Counted from the stretch's first letter, positions 43,209 to 53,075 are shown. The stretch: DNA of 64,000 bases from Neolewinella agarilytica (GCF_900110645.1 NZ_FOFB01000002.1:248001-312000), one strand, 5' to 3'. Made by a program: numbers and translations. The notes: generated from the letters alone by a model not told the origin.

Positions 43209-45206
43209 TTAAGCGATCGGTCCGCTTCCGTTCGGGGAGGCAGAGTTGTCAATCACACCGGGCATTTCTACCGGTGGCATCTTGTCCGCATCCGAAGGGC
43301 GGGGGCCGATGAGTCGAACAAGGTCCTTACTGCTGAGCACCTCTTTGTCGAGCAACTCCTTCGCCAGCAGCTCCACTTCTGCCTTCTTCTCGATGAGCAA
43401 ATCCTGAGCGCGTTGATACTGGCCATCGAGCATTTTCCGTACCCGGTTATCGATCAGGGTCGAGGTCTCATCCGAATAAGGGCGCTGATAAGCATCCCGG
43501 CCCATGGCGTAGAAACTTACCTGGCCGACCTCTTCGTCCATACCGTACACCGTAATCATGTCGTAGGCCTGTTTGGTCACCTTGTCGAGGTCGTTTTGGG
43601 CACCGGTACTGATCTTTCCGAAGAATACCTGCTCAGCCGCACGGCCACCGAAGGTCATACACATCATATCCAGCATTTGCTCGGTACGGGTGATGTACTG
43701 CTCCTTCGGCAGGTACTGTGCATACCCCAGCGCGGCTACGCCGCGCGGCACGATCGTTACTTTAACGAGCGGGCTGGCGTGCTCCAGGAACCAACCACAG
43801 ATGGCGTGACCGGCTTCGTGGTAGGCAATGATCTCCTTCTCATCGGGGTTGATGAGCTTGTTCTTCTTCTCCAGGCCACCGATCACTTTATCGAGGGCGT
43901 AGTTGAAGTCAGCCAGCGTTACACTGTCCTGGTTCCGGCGGGCGGCAATCAGGGCGGCTTCGTTACAGATGTTAGCAATTTCTGCACCAGCGAAACCAGG
44001 CGTCATCTCCGCCAGGGTGAAGGGGTCTACCGTCACACCATCCGTTTTAATGGTCTTGAGGTGAACCTTGAAGATGGCTTCCCGACCCTTCAGGTCAGGG
44101 CGGTCAATACCGATCTGGCGGTCAAAACGCCCCGGGCGCAGGAGTGCACTGTCGAGAACGTCCGGGCGGTTCGTGGCGGCCATCAGGATCACGCCTTTGT
44201 CCGTGCTGAAACCATCCATTTCCACCAGCAGCTGGTTGAGCGTGTTTTCCCGTTCATCATTACCTCCCTGCATGCCACCGCGGCCACGGGCGCGACCAAT
44301 GGCGTCAATCTCATCAATGAAGATGATACAGGGGGCTTTTTCCCTGGCTTGCTTGAAGAGGTCCCGGACCCGGCTTGCACCGACACCGACGAACATCTCC
44401 ACAAAGTCAGAACCTGACATCGTAAAGAAAGGAACGCCTGCTTCACCGGCAACCGCTTTTGCCAACAGGGTTTTACCCGTTCCGGGAGGGCCTACGAGGA
44501 GAACTCCCTTTGGGATTTTACCACCCAGGGCGGTGTATTTCTTTGGGTTCTTGAGGAAGTCAACTACTTCCATCACTTCTTCCTTGGCTTCGTCGAGCCC
44601 GGCAACATCGGCGAAAGTAATGTTCACCTTGCTGTTTTGATCAAAAAGCGTGGCCTTCGACTTGCCAATGTTGAAAATCTGACCGCCAGGGCCGCCAGCA
44701 CCACCGCTCATGCGGCGCATCAGCACGATCCAGATGATGGCAATCACCGCCAATGGCAGGAGCCACTGCAGGGCATCTCCCAGATAGTTGTGGCGGGTTA
44801 CGGAGTTGACGGGCACGCGGTCTTCAAAAGGAATGTCCAGATTGTCCTGTGCATCCTTCAGGAAGCTGTTGAAAACATTTGCGTCGGCCACTTCCAGGCG
44901 GTAATCATAGCGGGAACCACTAAGGCCCTTCTCTGCGGCATCCTGATAAGGGCCACCTTCACCTTTCTTGTCTTCGCTGATGTAAATTTCCGCTGATCGA
45001 CCATTGACGAGGTCAATCCGGGTGATGGCACCCTTATCCTGTAGCATCTGATAGAGACGGGATTTGTCGATCTCGTTACTCGTGCCGGTACCCAGGCTGG
45101 AGACGACCAGCGCCAGCAGGACAAGAGACATTATGGCATACAGCCAGTAGCTCTGGAACTTGGGGCCGCTGCCCTCGGGTTGATTATCTTGATTATTTGT
45201 ACTCAT
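43209..45206 (-). CDS. ftsH: ATP-dependent zinc metalloprotease FtsH
   Basis: Start at ATG 45206 ([12 protein letters not shown]) gives 665 residues; ten extra codons upstream are unlikely. Two transmembrane helices (about 22-38 and 146-163) flank a periplasmic domain. The AAA+ module has Walker A GPPGTGKT (about 239-246), Walker [13 protein letters not shown], and [12 protein letters not shown]. The peptidase has HEAGH (about 462). The enzyme degrades membrane and short-lived cytoplasmic proteins. rsfS lies 74 nt upstream on the same strand, the usual Bacteroidota order. A textbook terminator ends the transcript. Confidence 0.96.
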   Translation of the reverse strand: MSTNNQDNQPEGSGPKFQSYWLYAIMSLVLLALVVSSLGTGTSNEIDKSRLYQMLQDKGAITRIDLVNGRSAEIYISEDKKGEGGPYQDAAEKGLSGSRYDYRLEVADANVFNSFLKDAQDNLDIPFEDRVPVNSVTRHNYLGDALQWLLPLAVIAIIWIVLMRRMSGGAGGPGGQIFNIGKSKATLFDQNSKVNITFADVAGLDEAKEEVMEVVDFLKNPKKYTALGGKIPKGVLLVGPPGTGKTLLAKAVAGEAGVPFFTMSGSDFVEMFVGVGASRVRDLFKQAREKAPCIIFIDEIDAIGRARGRGGMQGGNDERENTLNQLLVEMDGFSTDKGVILMAATNRPDVLDSALLRPGRFDRQIGIDRPDLKGREAIFKVHLKTIKTDGVTVDPFTLAEMTPGFAGAEIANICNEAALIAARRNQDSVTLADFNYALDKVIGGLEKKNKLINPDEKEIIAYHEAGHAICGWFLEHASPLVKVTIVPRGVAALGYAQYLPKEQYITRTEQMLDMMCMTFGGRAAEQVFFGKISTGAQNDLDKVTKQAYDMITVYGMDEEVGQVSFYAMGRDAYQRPYSDETSTLIDNRVRKMLDGQYQRAQDLLIEKKAEVELLAKELLDKEVLSSKDLVRLIGPRPSDADKMPPVEMPGVIDNSASPNGSGPIA

Positions 45207-45280
45207 ACTTCTAAAGGCTAACGTACAATCAGCCAATTCGTTGGCTTACTTGTGGGGAAAATGGAGCTAAAAATTGTACT

Positions 45281-45673
45281 CTAAAGCGTTTCGTATTCAG
45301 TGATAATACCGTCACTCCACAGATCTTCCAGCTCGTAAAACTTCCGTGTTTCGGGGTGGAAGATGTGAACGACGATGTCGAAATAGTCCAGACAAATCCA
45401 ATTGGCATGGCGTGCGCCGGTAGCTGTTTTGGGGAATTCGCTTAGTTCCTGCTTCATCCGTTGCTGTATCCGGCCGGCGATAGAAGAGACTTGGGTCGTG
45501 GACTCTCCTTCACAGATGAAGAAGAAATCCGCCGGCCGATCGTCTAGCTTGCGCAGATCGATTTGCAGGATGTTTTTTCCTTTGATATCCCGGATGCTGT
45601 CCAGAATAAGTGCCAGACGTTCTTGAACGTCAGCAGAAATTTTGGCCGGAGCCGAAGTCGTGGAGGTACTCAA
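45281..45673 (-). CDS. rsfS: Ribosomal silencing factor RsfS
   Basis: A 130-residue Iojap/RsfS protein: IRDIKGKNILQIDLRKLDDR, ADFFFICEGESTTQVSSIA, WICLDYFDIVVHIFHPETRKFYELEDLW. It binds ribosomal protein L14 and blocks subunit joining in starvation. There is no ATG. The only start before an in-frame stop (about 45683) is TTG at 45673, which lies inside TATAAATTTG, itself a -7-like box. An ATA codon is the only alternative. Either the start is TTG with a very short leader, or a base upstream is wrong. ftsH follows. Confidence 0.9.
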   Translation of the reverse strand: MSTSTTSAPAKISADVQERLALILDSIRDIKGKNILQIDLRKLDDRPADFFFICEGESTTQVSSIAGRIQQRMKQELSEFPKTATGARHANWICLDYFDIVVHIFHPETRKFYELEDLWSDGIITEYETL

Positions 45674-45797
45674 ATTTATACTTTAACTATTAAAGGTAGC
45701 AAAAACCGTTCCTAAATAGAACGGCCTTAGGGCCGATATGGTTAGCGAGAATAGAAATTATCGACAAATCAATACATTAAGCCGACATTACTCCCTT

Positions 45798-46571
45798 ATG
45801 AACACTAAGCTTTTTCCTAAAGTTGCCCGTTGGTATGACACTTTGGCAAGCACTAACGAAACAGCTATCCTGAATATTAACGCAGGGAAGGGCGCGGACG
45901 CAGGTGCCGTGTACTGGACGGAGGAGCAAAGTAAGGGCCGGGGGCAGGGTAGTAACCGCTGGCACGCCACCCCGGCTGCTAACCTGACCATCAGTATTGT
46001 TGCCTATCCCAACCATTTGCCCGTCGACCGTTTATTCGCCCTTACGCAGCTGACGGGGCTGGCGGTGGCCGACACCGTCCGCCACTTTTTACCGGAGCGA
46101 GCGGCGGAGGTCAGGCTCAAATGGCCCAACGATGTCTACGTCGGCAAGCAAAAGATAGCCGGTATCCTTGTACAGAACGGACTACGCGGGAGCCAAATCT
46201 CCTGGTCGGTCTTCGGCATCGGTCTCAACGTCAACGAAAAGAACTTCCCGCAGGAGCTGAAGACAACGGCCACTTCCCTTCGCCTGCTGGCGGGCACGGA
46301 CTTCGACCGGGAGACCGTCGCTAACCAGCTTTTCTCCGCCTTCAGCAAAGCCTATGAACTCACCAGCCCGGCCCGCCTCCCGGAGCTGGACCAGGCCTAC
46401 CACCAATCTCTTTACCTGAAAAACATCCCGGCACCTTACCGAAACACGGAGACGGGAGAGCACTTCACCGCCATCATCCGTGGTGTTGCCCCCACCGGCC
46501 AGCTCCGCCTGGAAATGTCGGACGGGCGAGAGCAATTATTCTCTTTGCGGGAGATTGGGTTTTTGCGGTGA
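45798..46571 (+). CDS. birA: Biotin--[acetyl-CoA-carboxylase] ligase
   Basis: Start ATG 45798 gives 257 residues and the usual spacing to the DTLASTNETA motif; ATG 45738 in frame is possible but adds an atypical extension. Further blocks are SKGRGQGSNRWHATP (biotinyl-AMP loop), LKWPNDVYVGKQKIAGILVQ, FGIGLNVNE and the C-terminal SH3-like domain (IIRGVAPTGQLRLEM). No N-terminal HTH, so an enzyme-only BirA. A dispersed-word copy (45890) encodes GADAGA right before the VYWTEEQ strand. Divergent from rsfS. Confidence 0.92.
   Translation: MNTKLFPKVARWYDTLASTNETAILNINAGKGADAGAVYWTEEQSKGRGQGSNRWHATPAANLTISIVAYPNHLPVDRLFALTQLTGLAVADTVRHFLPERAAEVRLKWPNDVYVGKQKIAGILVQNGLRGSQISWSVFGIGLNVNEKNFPQELKTTATSLRLLAGTDFDRETVANQLFSAFSKAYELTSPARLPELDQAYHQSLYLKNIPAPYRNTETGEHFTAIIRGVAPTGQLRLEMSDGREQLFSLREIGFLR
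45890..45910 (-). repeat. Dispersed word, coding copy in birA
   Basis: GGGCGCGGACGCAGGTGCCG in reverse orientation, encoding KGADAGAV, the same frame as in rnr and the ankyrin gene. Confidence 0.78.
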
Positions 46572-46586
46572 ACTGACGAATCAATG

Positions 46587-46740
46587 GCGTCCGGCTGACC
46601 GCCGAAGGCAGACGCAAAGCGCACCCGGTGCTGCATTACGAAGCTCTTCAAGCTGGCGTCCCCTCAAAAACAATATTGCCTCCAACGCCTCCAACGCCTC
46701 CAACGCCTCCAACGCACGGCAGCCTACCAGACTACCGAAC
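46587..46740 (+). repeat. Repeat B long form, copy 3, with 9-bp minisatellite
   Basis: GCGTCCGGCTGACCGCCGAA ... GCGCACCCGGTGCT, then TACGAAGCTCTTCAAGCTGG, CGTCCCCTCAAAA, and tandem CTCCAACGC units (about 46680-46714). Its first 110 nt differ at about four positions from 48486-48596. It abuts the 3' end of the minus-strand TlpA-like gene. Confidence 0.85.
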
Positions 46741-46752
46741 CACCAGACTACC

Positions 46753-48321
46753 TCACTCTCCTTCCAACAATCTCTCCAACTTCTCCCGGTCCAGCTCCGA
46801 TGGCCGGGGCACATCATGTACCACCGTCCCATCTGGCTTGATTAGGACGTAGGTCGGATAACCCCGCCCCAGCAGCAATTTCAATAGTTCGTTGTGTGGA
46901 GCTTCCGGCACGAACAAATGTGTACCTGGTACCTGATGGCCGGCGATCAGGTTCTGCCACTGCTCTTCGTTACCACCACTTTCCGTACAGAGGTAGACGA
47001 ACTCAATGGGAAGGTCCCCGGCTGCTTCATGTGCCTTTTTGCTGAAGGGGAGCTGTTGGATACAAGGGGCACACCACACGGCCCATAAGTCGAGATAGAT
47101 GGCCTTACCTGGGAAGCCTCCCCGGACCTGGTCTAGTAGTTCCTGGCCTGAAGTGGCGTTGGATTTGTAGAGATCGGCTTCGAATTCAAGATGACCCAAG
47201 GCTTTTCCCAATTCCTTTTTGTCGATGATGGTAACCTTGCCAGACAAACTTTTGGCCAATTGGTCCACTTCTGCCTGAAGAGCCGCCAATCTTCTGGCTA
47301 CGCTGGCCTTAGACCATGGCACAGTCATGGTAGCCAGCGTAGTTTTTAGCATGGACGTATGGAGGATGGGGTCTTTCGCTTCCGGGTAAATTTTCATCAG
47401 ATCGGCTCTGGTGGGGGAGTAGTCGTTGTCAATCTTGACGAGAAATTTTTCTATTGAAAGTGGATGGTTGAAAGCCTCCATATTTGTGATGTCAAGTTCT
47501 TTTGCTACTGCTCTACGGGATTCCATGAGCTGACTCATGGTAAAATGACTGTAGAAGTCTCGGCTCCGGTTACTAACCGCTAGCGGCGAGTGAGAAAGGT
47601 ATTTTTGCAGCAGATCGTCTGGCATGGGCTCATTCCAATAGAGTACGCTCATTTGGGATAAATACTCTGTCATCCTTTCGTTGCGCACAATTGCACTTGT
47701 CTCCTGGCTTCGGCCTTCCAGAACTTCATCGTCCAAGGCTATCAGGAGAGTATGAATGGAATCAAGCTTTGATAATTTTTGCAGCGTAGAAGACTTCCGG
47801 TCCATCATTATGGATATGAAGTCAATTCCAGAGGTGTTTTCAGTGGCGATTTGCTTTCCCCTGGTCATACAGAGTTCTGCGTCAGGGCCGGAAAAGACGA
47901 CCGCCGGATGCGTCCACTGGGCACCATCATCTGCCGCTAGTGCGGCGTAGTCCATTTCCACGTGAACCGTTGAGCGGACGTTGAGCGCCGAGTAAAATTG
48001 CTTTCCCATCCAAAACCACACCTCCTGCAGCGGTACAGATTGGGGTAACTCAATGTAGAAAGTGCCGTCTTTAGCCACTGAGGCGGTAAGTTGCTCCTGG
48101 TCCTCGCTACTCATAGCTACTGCAGCATAACCAATTAACTTTTCCCTATCAACACTATCCGGCAGGTTTAAAACCTTTCCGGTAATGGTCGCCCGGTTCT
48201 CCGGATTAAGATAATAATCATTAAACTCCGGATGGTGGGGCGAAGGCATAGTCGTTGATGTTTGGGCAAAAGAATTACCCACATACAAGAGTATGCAGAC
48301 TAAAAGGTAGAGGAAACGCAT
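46753..48321 (-). CDS. TlpA-like thioredoxin-fold protein, secreted or periplasmic
   Basis: A 522-residue protein with signal peptide (FLYLLVCILLYVGNSFAQ), an N-terminal beta-rich domain (about 45-120, DUF4369-like), a long helical middle, and a C-terminal thioredoxin domain with the redox motif W-C417-A-P-C420 and the cis-proline region RGYPTYVLIKPDG. Bacteroidota have many such disulfide reductases of unknown substrate. Cysteines other than the active pair are few. The 3' end touches the long repeat B copy. Confidence 0.85.
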   Translation of the reverse strand: MRFLYLLVCILLYVGNSFAQTSTTMPSPHHPEFNDYYLNPENRATITGKVLNLPDSVDREKLIGYAAVAMSSEDQEQLTASVAKDGTFYIELPQSVPLQEVWFWMGKQFYSALNVRSTVHVEMDYAALAADDGAQWTHPAVVFSGPDAELCMTRGKQIATENTSGIDFISIMMDRKSSTLQKLSKLDSIHTLLIALDDEVLEGRSQETSAIVRNERMTEYLSQMSVLYWNEPMPDDLLQKYLSHSPLAVSNRSRDFYSHFTMSQLMESRRAVAKELDITNMEAFNHPLSIEKFLVKIDNDYSPTRADLMKIYPEAKDPILHTSMLKTTLATMTVPWSKASVARRLAALQAEVDQLAKSLSGKVTIIDKKELGKALGHLEFEADLYKSNATSGQELLDQVRGGFPGKAIYLDLWAVWCAPCIQQLPFSKKAHEAAGDLPIEFVYLCTESGGNEEQWQNLIAGHQVPGTHLFVPEAPHNELLKLLLGRGYPTYVLIKPDGTVVHDVPRPSELDREKLERLLEGE

Positions 48322-48485
48322 CTTGGAAGGTGTTTAGTTTAATAAGGAAAAGTTATAAGGGTATATTTCAAATATAAGGGATAAAGGTCAATTGCTCCTT
48401 AACCTTCCCTTGCACCTGCGCACCGTCGCCCTCCTGTTCAGTTACGACCATCCCTAAACTCTTCGGCTAACGACCGTGGCTCCCT
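48322..48485. other. First part of the gap between the two minus-strand genes
   Basis: AT-rich start with no clear -7 box for the TlpA-like gene, then a degenerate dispersed-word copy (48410). The rest of the gap to 48667 is repeat B copy 4. Confidence 0.5.
48410..48432 (+). repeat. Dispersed word, degenerate intergenic copy
   Basis: CTTGCACCTGCGCACCGTCG then CCC; the right half is altered. Confidence 0.55.
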
Positions 48486-48660
48486 GCGTCCGGCTGACCG
48501 CCGAAGGCAGACGCAAAGCGCACCCGGTGCTGTATTACGAAGCCCTCCAAGCTGGCGTCCCCTCAAAATCAATATTGCCTCCAACGCCTCCAACGCCTCC
48601 CACGCATCCAATGCCTCCCACGCGCGGCAGCCCAAAGAACCAAAGAACCAAAATACCAAA
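48486..48660 (+). repeat. Repeat B long form, copy 4, with 9-bp minisatellite
   Basis: Same order as copy 3: GCGTCCGGCTGACCGCCGAA, GCGCACCCGGTGCT, TACGAAGCCCTCCAAGCTGG, tandem CTCCAACGC/CTCCCACGC units (about 48577-48623), then ACCAAAGA/ATACCAAA simple repeats. It abuts the 3' end of the S9 peptidase gene exactly as copy 3 abuts the TlpA-like gene. Confidence 0.85.
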
Positions 48661-48667
48661 ATACCAA

Positions 48668-51430
48668 TCACTCCCTCGTCTCCAGATTCTGCTCCTTCCC
48701 CCGTTCCATCGGGCTTACGCCGCGCTCCATCCATACGGGCATCGGCGCGTCCATCAGGTAGTGGTCGAAAAACTGGGCCATGCGGGTCTGGAAATCGGCG
48801 CGGTTAGGTGTTTTAACGGGCCAGTGCGGCTCGCCGCGGTAATTGAGGAACCAGGCCGGCTTACCCAGCCGGCGCAAGGCCGTGAACCACTCGATCCCCT
48901 GATACCAGGGCACCGCACCGTCGTTGTCGTTGTGCAAAATCAGCAGCGGAGTGTTGATTTTGTCGGTCGTGAACAAGGGGCTGTTTTCGTAGTAGCGCTG
49001 GAAGTGCGTCCAGGGCGTGCCGCCAATCCGGCTCTGGGTGTGTTCATACTGAAACTGACGGCTTACGCCAGACCCCCAACGAATACCGCCGTAGGCTGAG
49101 AACATATTCACCACCGGCGCGCCACTTTCCACGGCAGCGAACATGTCCGTCTTGGTGACCAGATAAGCGGCCTGGTAGCCGCCCCAGCTGTGCCCCTGCA
49201 TCCCGATCCGCTCCCGGTCGATGAAGCCCTTGCTCAACAGACTCGTCACACCACTCATCACACAGTCATAAGCACTTTCTCCGGGGTAACCTACCCGATA
49301 AATGACGTCCGGGTTGAAAATCACGTAGCCCTTACTCACGTAGTGGCTGTAATTGATGCTCGACCGCCCGGGAACGGGCGTCCGGTGGCGGTAGACACCC
49401 TGACTGCTCCGCTCGTAAAAATTGACGAGCATCGGATATTTCTTTTTCGGGTCAAACCCGTCGGGCTTGATCAGCATACCGCGTAAGGTCCGCCCCTGAT
49501 TATCGATCCATTCGTAAGGCTCAGCCGTGCCCCAGGCAAAGTCTTTCTGCTGGGGGTTAGCGTTCGTGATCTTCGCCCCTTCTTTAGCCAGATCTTTGGT
49601 AATGCGCAAATCGGGAAATTCCCGGAAATCGCTGCGGGAATAGACGTAGGTCTTAGACTTCCGCGCTTTCAGGAAGTCGCCGAAAGACTTCGCCCCGCTA
49701 TGCAAAGTCTCTACGCCACCGGTTTTGAGATCAAGCCAGCCGAAGCCGCTATGGTAGTTTTCCTCTTTGAAAATGGAGACGAGCTGGGGTTCATCAAAAT
49801 CCACAAAGTCATTTTCCCGGTCCAGATCCTGTAGGCGGAAGGTTGTCTTCCGCTCCCGGCCGGCGGTGATCCGGTGAGGGCTGGCCTGCCCCTTTGGGTC
49901 GAGCTGCCAGATGTCGTAGCGATCGTAGACCAGAAACTGGTTGCCTCCTTCCAGGGTGCCGGCGTAGCGGTAGCTGCTGGGGTGCATCGGGCGGTCATTG
50001 ATCTCGTCGTAAAAGGTCCCCGTAGCATTAGTCGTCAGAACGTGCGCCTGGCCACTGGAAGGGTCAAAACTGTTCCAGGTAGTATCCGTCTGGTTATACC
50101 AGATCAGGAATTTTCCTCCTTCCAGCCAGCGGACCGGTGTTACCTGACCGTTTTCCATCTCCTGCCGATCTCCGGTTTCCAGATTGATCACGCTGGTGTT
50201 GCGGGCACCGGGGTAACCTTCCCACATGGTTTGCTTGGCGTAGGGGCGGTCGTCATAGACGGCTACCCAGGGGCCGTTGCTGTGGCGGGGCAGATAGTCG
50301 TACGGGAGCTCAGGTGTGCCGATTTGCAGGAAGTTGTTGCTGCCGGTACGGTAAACCGCCAGATAGGTCTGCTTGGCGTCTTGCTTCAGGCGCACATTTC
50401 GTTGGGTATAGAGGCGGGGGTCTTCGGTGGTCCAGACCTCAACGTCAGCGACTTCGGTATCCAGCAGTGTTGTATCCTTTTCGGGGCGGCGCGGGGTCGT
50501 CCCGAAGTAAAGATACTTCCCGTTCTCGCTGAATTCGGGGCTTCGATCGTCGCTGATGCGATGGCCGGAGGCCAGCCAGTTGCCGGGCTGTTCGCTAATC
50601 ATTCGGGCTTTGTTCTCGCCACTTTCCCAATGGTGGAGGTGGAAGGGCTTTTGCTTGTCTTTGGAGTCCGCGTCGGAGGTAAGGAAGGCCACCTGATCTC
50701 CGTCAGTGCTGATGGCCAGGCCGCCATAATCTCCTTCGCCTGCGCTCAGGGCTTCCCAGCGAAGCTCTCTGGTGTCCAGCCGCAGAACGCCCGCTTCCCA
50801 ACTGCTGTCCTTTTTGGCTTGCTGAGCGATGAGGACGGGTTCGTCCCTGGCTAATTCGTAGGCCGTTACCCCTTCCAGGTAAAAACTGTCAGTGCTGTTG
50901 AAGTTGCGGACGAGCAGGCGGTGAGCGTCGTCGTCCATTCCCTTACGGAGGCTGTCCGGAAGGGCGGATGTAGTGGTGTACGCATAAGCATCTGACCAGC
51001 GCTCTCCGGTTTTAAAACTGTAAACTTCTGGCACGATACGGCGTACTCCGCTGGCAAGATTAATCACCAGCAGGCTATCCATTTTTGCCAGTTTTTTCTT
51101 CGCTTTGGCTTTGTCTTTCAGCTTTATCGCGCGGCTATCGGCCAGAGCTGGTTTCAGCATCCCGACCAGGTGCTTGCCGTCATAACTGAAGTTGGCGTTG
51201 TGTAATCTGGGAAAGCGGGTTTCCACCAGTGTTTTGGTGTTCCGAACCACCACTTCCGGATCGCCAAGGTCCGGAACGAGGCTATAGAGCAGATGATCGC
51301 CGTCAGCACTGAGCTGCTCGCCGCGAATCTGATTCCAGGCTTGCATATCCGCAACTGTGATGGCTTTTTGGGCGCTGGCGCAGGTGCAAAGAAATGTTAG
51401 CAGTAGCAGGGTAGGGAAGACTCGTCTCAT
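48668..51430 (-). CDS. S9-family serine peptidase (prolyl oligopeptidase type), secreted
   Basis: A 920-residue protein with signal peptide (FPTLLLLTFLCTCASAQ), a long beta-propeller region (about 30-630) and a C-terminal alpha/beta hydrolase. The nucleophile is Ser748 in GHSWGG; the acid is in LLILHNDNDGAVPW and the His in YRGEPHWPVK. The family cleaves after proline or removes N-acyl or dipeptide units from peptides. The dispersed-word copy at 51370 lies exactly at the signal peptide end (CTCASA). The C-terminal residues are short of repeat B copy 4. Confidence 0.88.
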   Translation of the reverse strand: MRRVFPTLLLLTFLCTCASAQKAITVADMQAWNQIRGEQLSADGDHLLYSLVPDLGDPEVVVRNTKTLVETRFPRLHNANFSYDGKHLVGMLKPALADSRAIKLKDKAKAKKKLAKMDSLLVINLASGVRRIVPEVYSFKTGERWSDAYAYTTTSALPDSLRKGMDDDAHRLLVRNFNSTDSFYLEGVTAYELARDEPVLIAQQAKKDSSWEAGVLRLDTRELRWEALSAGEGDYGGLAISTDGDQVAFLTSDADSKDKQKPFHLHHWESGENKARMISEQPGNWLASGHRISDDRSPEFSENGKYLYFGTTPRRPEKDTTLLDTEVADVEVWTTEDPRLYTQRNVRLKQDAKQTYLAVYRTGSNNFLQIGTPELPYDYLPRHSNGPWVAVYDDRPYAKQTMWEGYPGARNTSVINLETGDRQEMENGQVTPVRWLEGGKFLIWYNQTDTTWNSFDPSSGQAHVLTTNATGTFYDEINDRPMHPSSYRYAGTLEGGNQFLVYDRYDIWQLDPKGQASPHRITAGRERKTTFRLQDLDRENDFVDFDEPQLVSIFKEENYHSGFGWLDLKTGGVETLHSGAKSFGDFLKARKSKTYVYSRSDFREFPDLRITKDLAKEGAKITNANPQQKDFAWGTAEPYEWIDNQGRTLRGMLIKPDGFDPKKKYPMLVNFYERSSQGVYRHRTPVPGRSSINYSHYVSKGYVIFNPDVIYRVGYPGESAYDCVMSGVTSLLSKGFIDRERIGMQGHSWGGYQAAYLVTKTDMFAAVESGAPVVNMFSAYGGIRWGSGVSRQFQYEHTQSRIGGTPWTHFQRYYENSPLFTTDKINTPLLILHNDNDGAVPWYQGIEWFTALRRLGKPAWFLNYRGEPHWPVKTPNRADFQTRMAQFFDHYLMDAPMPVWMERGVSPMERGKEQNLETRE
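51370..51391 (-). repeat. Dispersed word, coding copy in the S9 peptidase signal peptide
   Basis: GGGCGCTGGCGCAGGTGCAA, with two changes; read in the gene as LCTCASAQ, including the predicted signal-peptidase site. Confidence 0.55.
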
Positions 51431-51570
51431 AGCTTGCAGGGGATAGTTTGAGGCTGCAAGCTAATGGTTTTGCGGGAAGCGAAGGCGGTCGCCCCCGTGA
51501 AATAGTAAGTGAAGCACGCTGTTTCGGGTCCGGGCAGGGCATCGGAAGCTCTCCGCTGGGGCACTTCTAT

Positions 51571-51630
51571 GTCCCGCAGTATGGCGGGACCTTCAAGCGT
51601 CCGCACTCTCCGAGTTGGCGATTGCCTTAC
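51571..51630 (+). repeat. Repeat C, copy 2
   Basis: GTCCCGCAGTATGGCGGGAC ... GATTGCCTTAC; pairs with 31108-31167. Located between divergent S9 peptidase and kinase genes, ending 41 nt before the -7 box of the kinase. Confidence 0.65.
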
Positions 51631-51670
51631 GGGGCCGGAGGCTCGATGCCATTCTCTCACTCCCTGATTC

Positions 51671-51678
51671 TATCTTTA
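51671..51678 (+). promoter_or_regulatory. -7 box 5 nt before the FGGY kinase ATG
   Basis: TATCTTTA, one change from TAnnTTTG, then CGCCT and ATG 51684. Predicts a leaderless transcript. Confidence 0.6.
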
Positions 51679-51683
51679 CGCCT

Positions 51684-53030
51684 ATGACTTACCACATCGG
51701 CCTCGACATCGGCACCACTTCCACCAAAGCCTGCGCTTTTGATCCTGCTGGTAAGCTATTGGCAACGGAAGAGCGCCCTTATCCACTGCTTCACCCGGAG
51801 CCGGGTGCTGCCGTACAGGAGCCGATGGTCATCCTCGAAGCCGCAGAGAACGCCCTGGCCGATCTGGTCAGCTCCGTCGGAGAGAAACCAGCCGCTATTG
51901 GCCTCAGCTGTCCCATGCACAGCGTTATTCTCTGTGATGCCTACGAAACGCCGATAGACCATGTCATCACCTGGGCGGATACCCGCGCTCAGGCCGTAAT
52001 GGATGATTTCAGTAAGGCAGAACGCGAAGAACTCCTACGCCTTACGGGCACGCCCGTTCACCCTATGTCTCCGATGGTGAAGCTTCGCTGGCTGTTGAAG
52101 GATAATCCCGGATGGAAAGAAGAGGCCGTCTTTTGCTACGATCTTAAATCTTTCCTGACGAAGTACTGGACGAATACCGCCGTCATCGATCAGCAGCTTG
52201 CCTCCGCAAGCGGGCTGTACGATGCACCAGCGGGGCAATGGTCAGCCCGCGCGCTGGCTATGGCTGCGGGCGACGAAGAGACTTTCCCTTTCCACCTCCC
52301 GCCCGTTCAATCGGCGAAACAATGTTTAGAATGGGCAGACCATATCGCCAAAAGATTGGGCGTTGAAGGGGTTCCCCTTTTTCTGGGCGGCTCGGACGGC
52401 GTACTGGCCAATCTCGGCAGCGGCATCCTGGCGCCCGGCGAAGTGGCCATCACCGTCGGCACCAGTGGTGCCGTGCGCACTACTCATCGTCAGTCGCGCA
52501 TCGACCCGGTGCACGGACTGTTCAACTATCAGCTCTACGACGATTACTATGTCGTTGGCGGCGCTACCAACAATGGCGGTAAAGCGCTGGCCTACTGGCA
52601 AAATCTCCTCTCGGCTCATTTCTCTGACGTCGGGACCATGATCGATGCTGCGCTCACCGTCTCGGCCGAAGAAAGCCCCGTCTTCCTGCCCTACCTCTAT
52701 GGGGAGCGTGCGCCGGTGTGGGACGCGGCGGCTACGGCGGAACTGACCGGCCTGGCCGGTCATCATGACCACCGTCACCTCGCCCGGGCCGTGCTCGAAG
52801 GCGTTACGAACAACCTCGTCGCCATCCTCCGCCAGCTCGAGGCCGCAACCTGCCCCGCCCAACGCTTACACGCCAGCGGCGGCTTTACCAAAAGCCCGGA
52901 GTGGCTGGACCTCCTGGCCCGCCGTGCCGACTGCGAGCTTGTCCTCGCTGATGCCGCCCAGGCCAGCGCCTACGGCGCGGCCATCATTGCCCGCGAAGCC
53001 TGTACCCGCGGCTTCAGCCGGAGGGTGTAA
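51684..53030 (+). CDS. FGGY carbohydrate kinase, gluconokinase-like
   Basis: Start ATG 51684 (MTYHIGLDIGTTSTKACAFD) gives 448 residues; a longer frame upstream has no family sequence. Motifs are the phosphate loop DIGTTSTK, MHSVILCD, ITWADTRAQ, TGTPVHPMSPMVKLRW (typical of GntK-type gluconate kinases), a GTSGAVR ATP loop and YLYGERAPVWD. It phosphorylates a sugar or sugar acid; gluconate is the best guess from the GTPVHPMSP block, with xylulose as an alternative. No transporter or dehydrogenase partner is adjacent. Confidence 0.82.
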   Translation: MTYHIGLDIGTTSTKACAFDPAGKLLATEERPYPLLHPEPGAAVQEPMVILEAAENALADLVSSVGEKPAAIGLSCPMHSVILCDAYETPIDHVITWADTRAQAVMDDFSKAEREELLRLTGTPVHPMSPMVKLRWLLKDNPGWKEEAVFCYDLKSFLTKYWTNTAVIDQQLASASGLYDAPAGQWSARALAMAAGDEETFPFHLPPVQSAKQCLEWADHIAKRLGVEGVPLFLGGSDGVLANLGSGILAPGEVAITVGTSGAVRTTHRQSRIDPVHGLFNYQLYDDYYVVGGATNNGGKALAYWQNLLSAHFSDVGTMIDAALTVSAEESPVFLPYLYGERAPVWDAAATAELTGLAGHHDHRHLARAVLEGVTNNLVAILRQLEAATCPAQRLHASGGFTKSPEWLDLLARRADCELVLADAAQASAYGAAIIAREACTRGFSRRV

Positions 53031-53054
53031 AAACATTGCTTCAACAACACTCCC

Positions 53055-53075
53055 TTTGCACCCGCGTCCGCGCCC
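53055..53075 (+). repeat. Dispersed word, intergenic copy between convergent genes
   Basis: TTGCACCCGCGTCCGCGCCC in full form at 53056-53075. Its last base is also the last base of the UbiA-like gene's stop on the minus strand. Confidence 0.82.
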
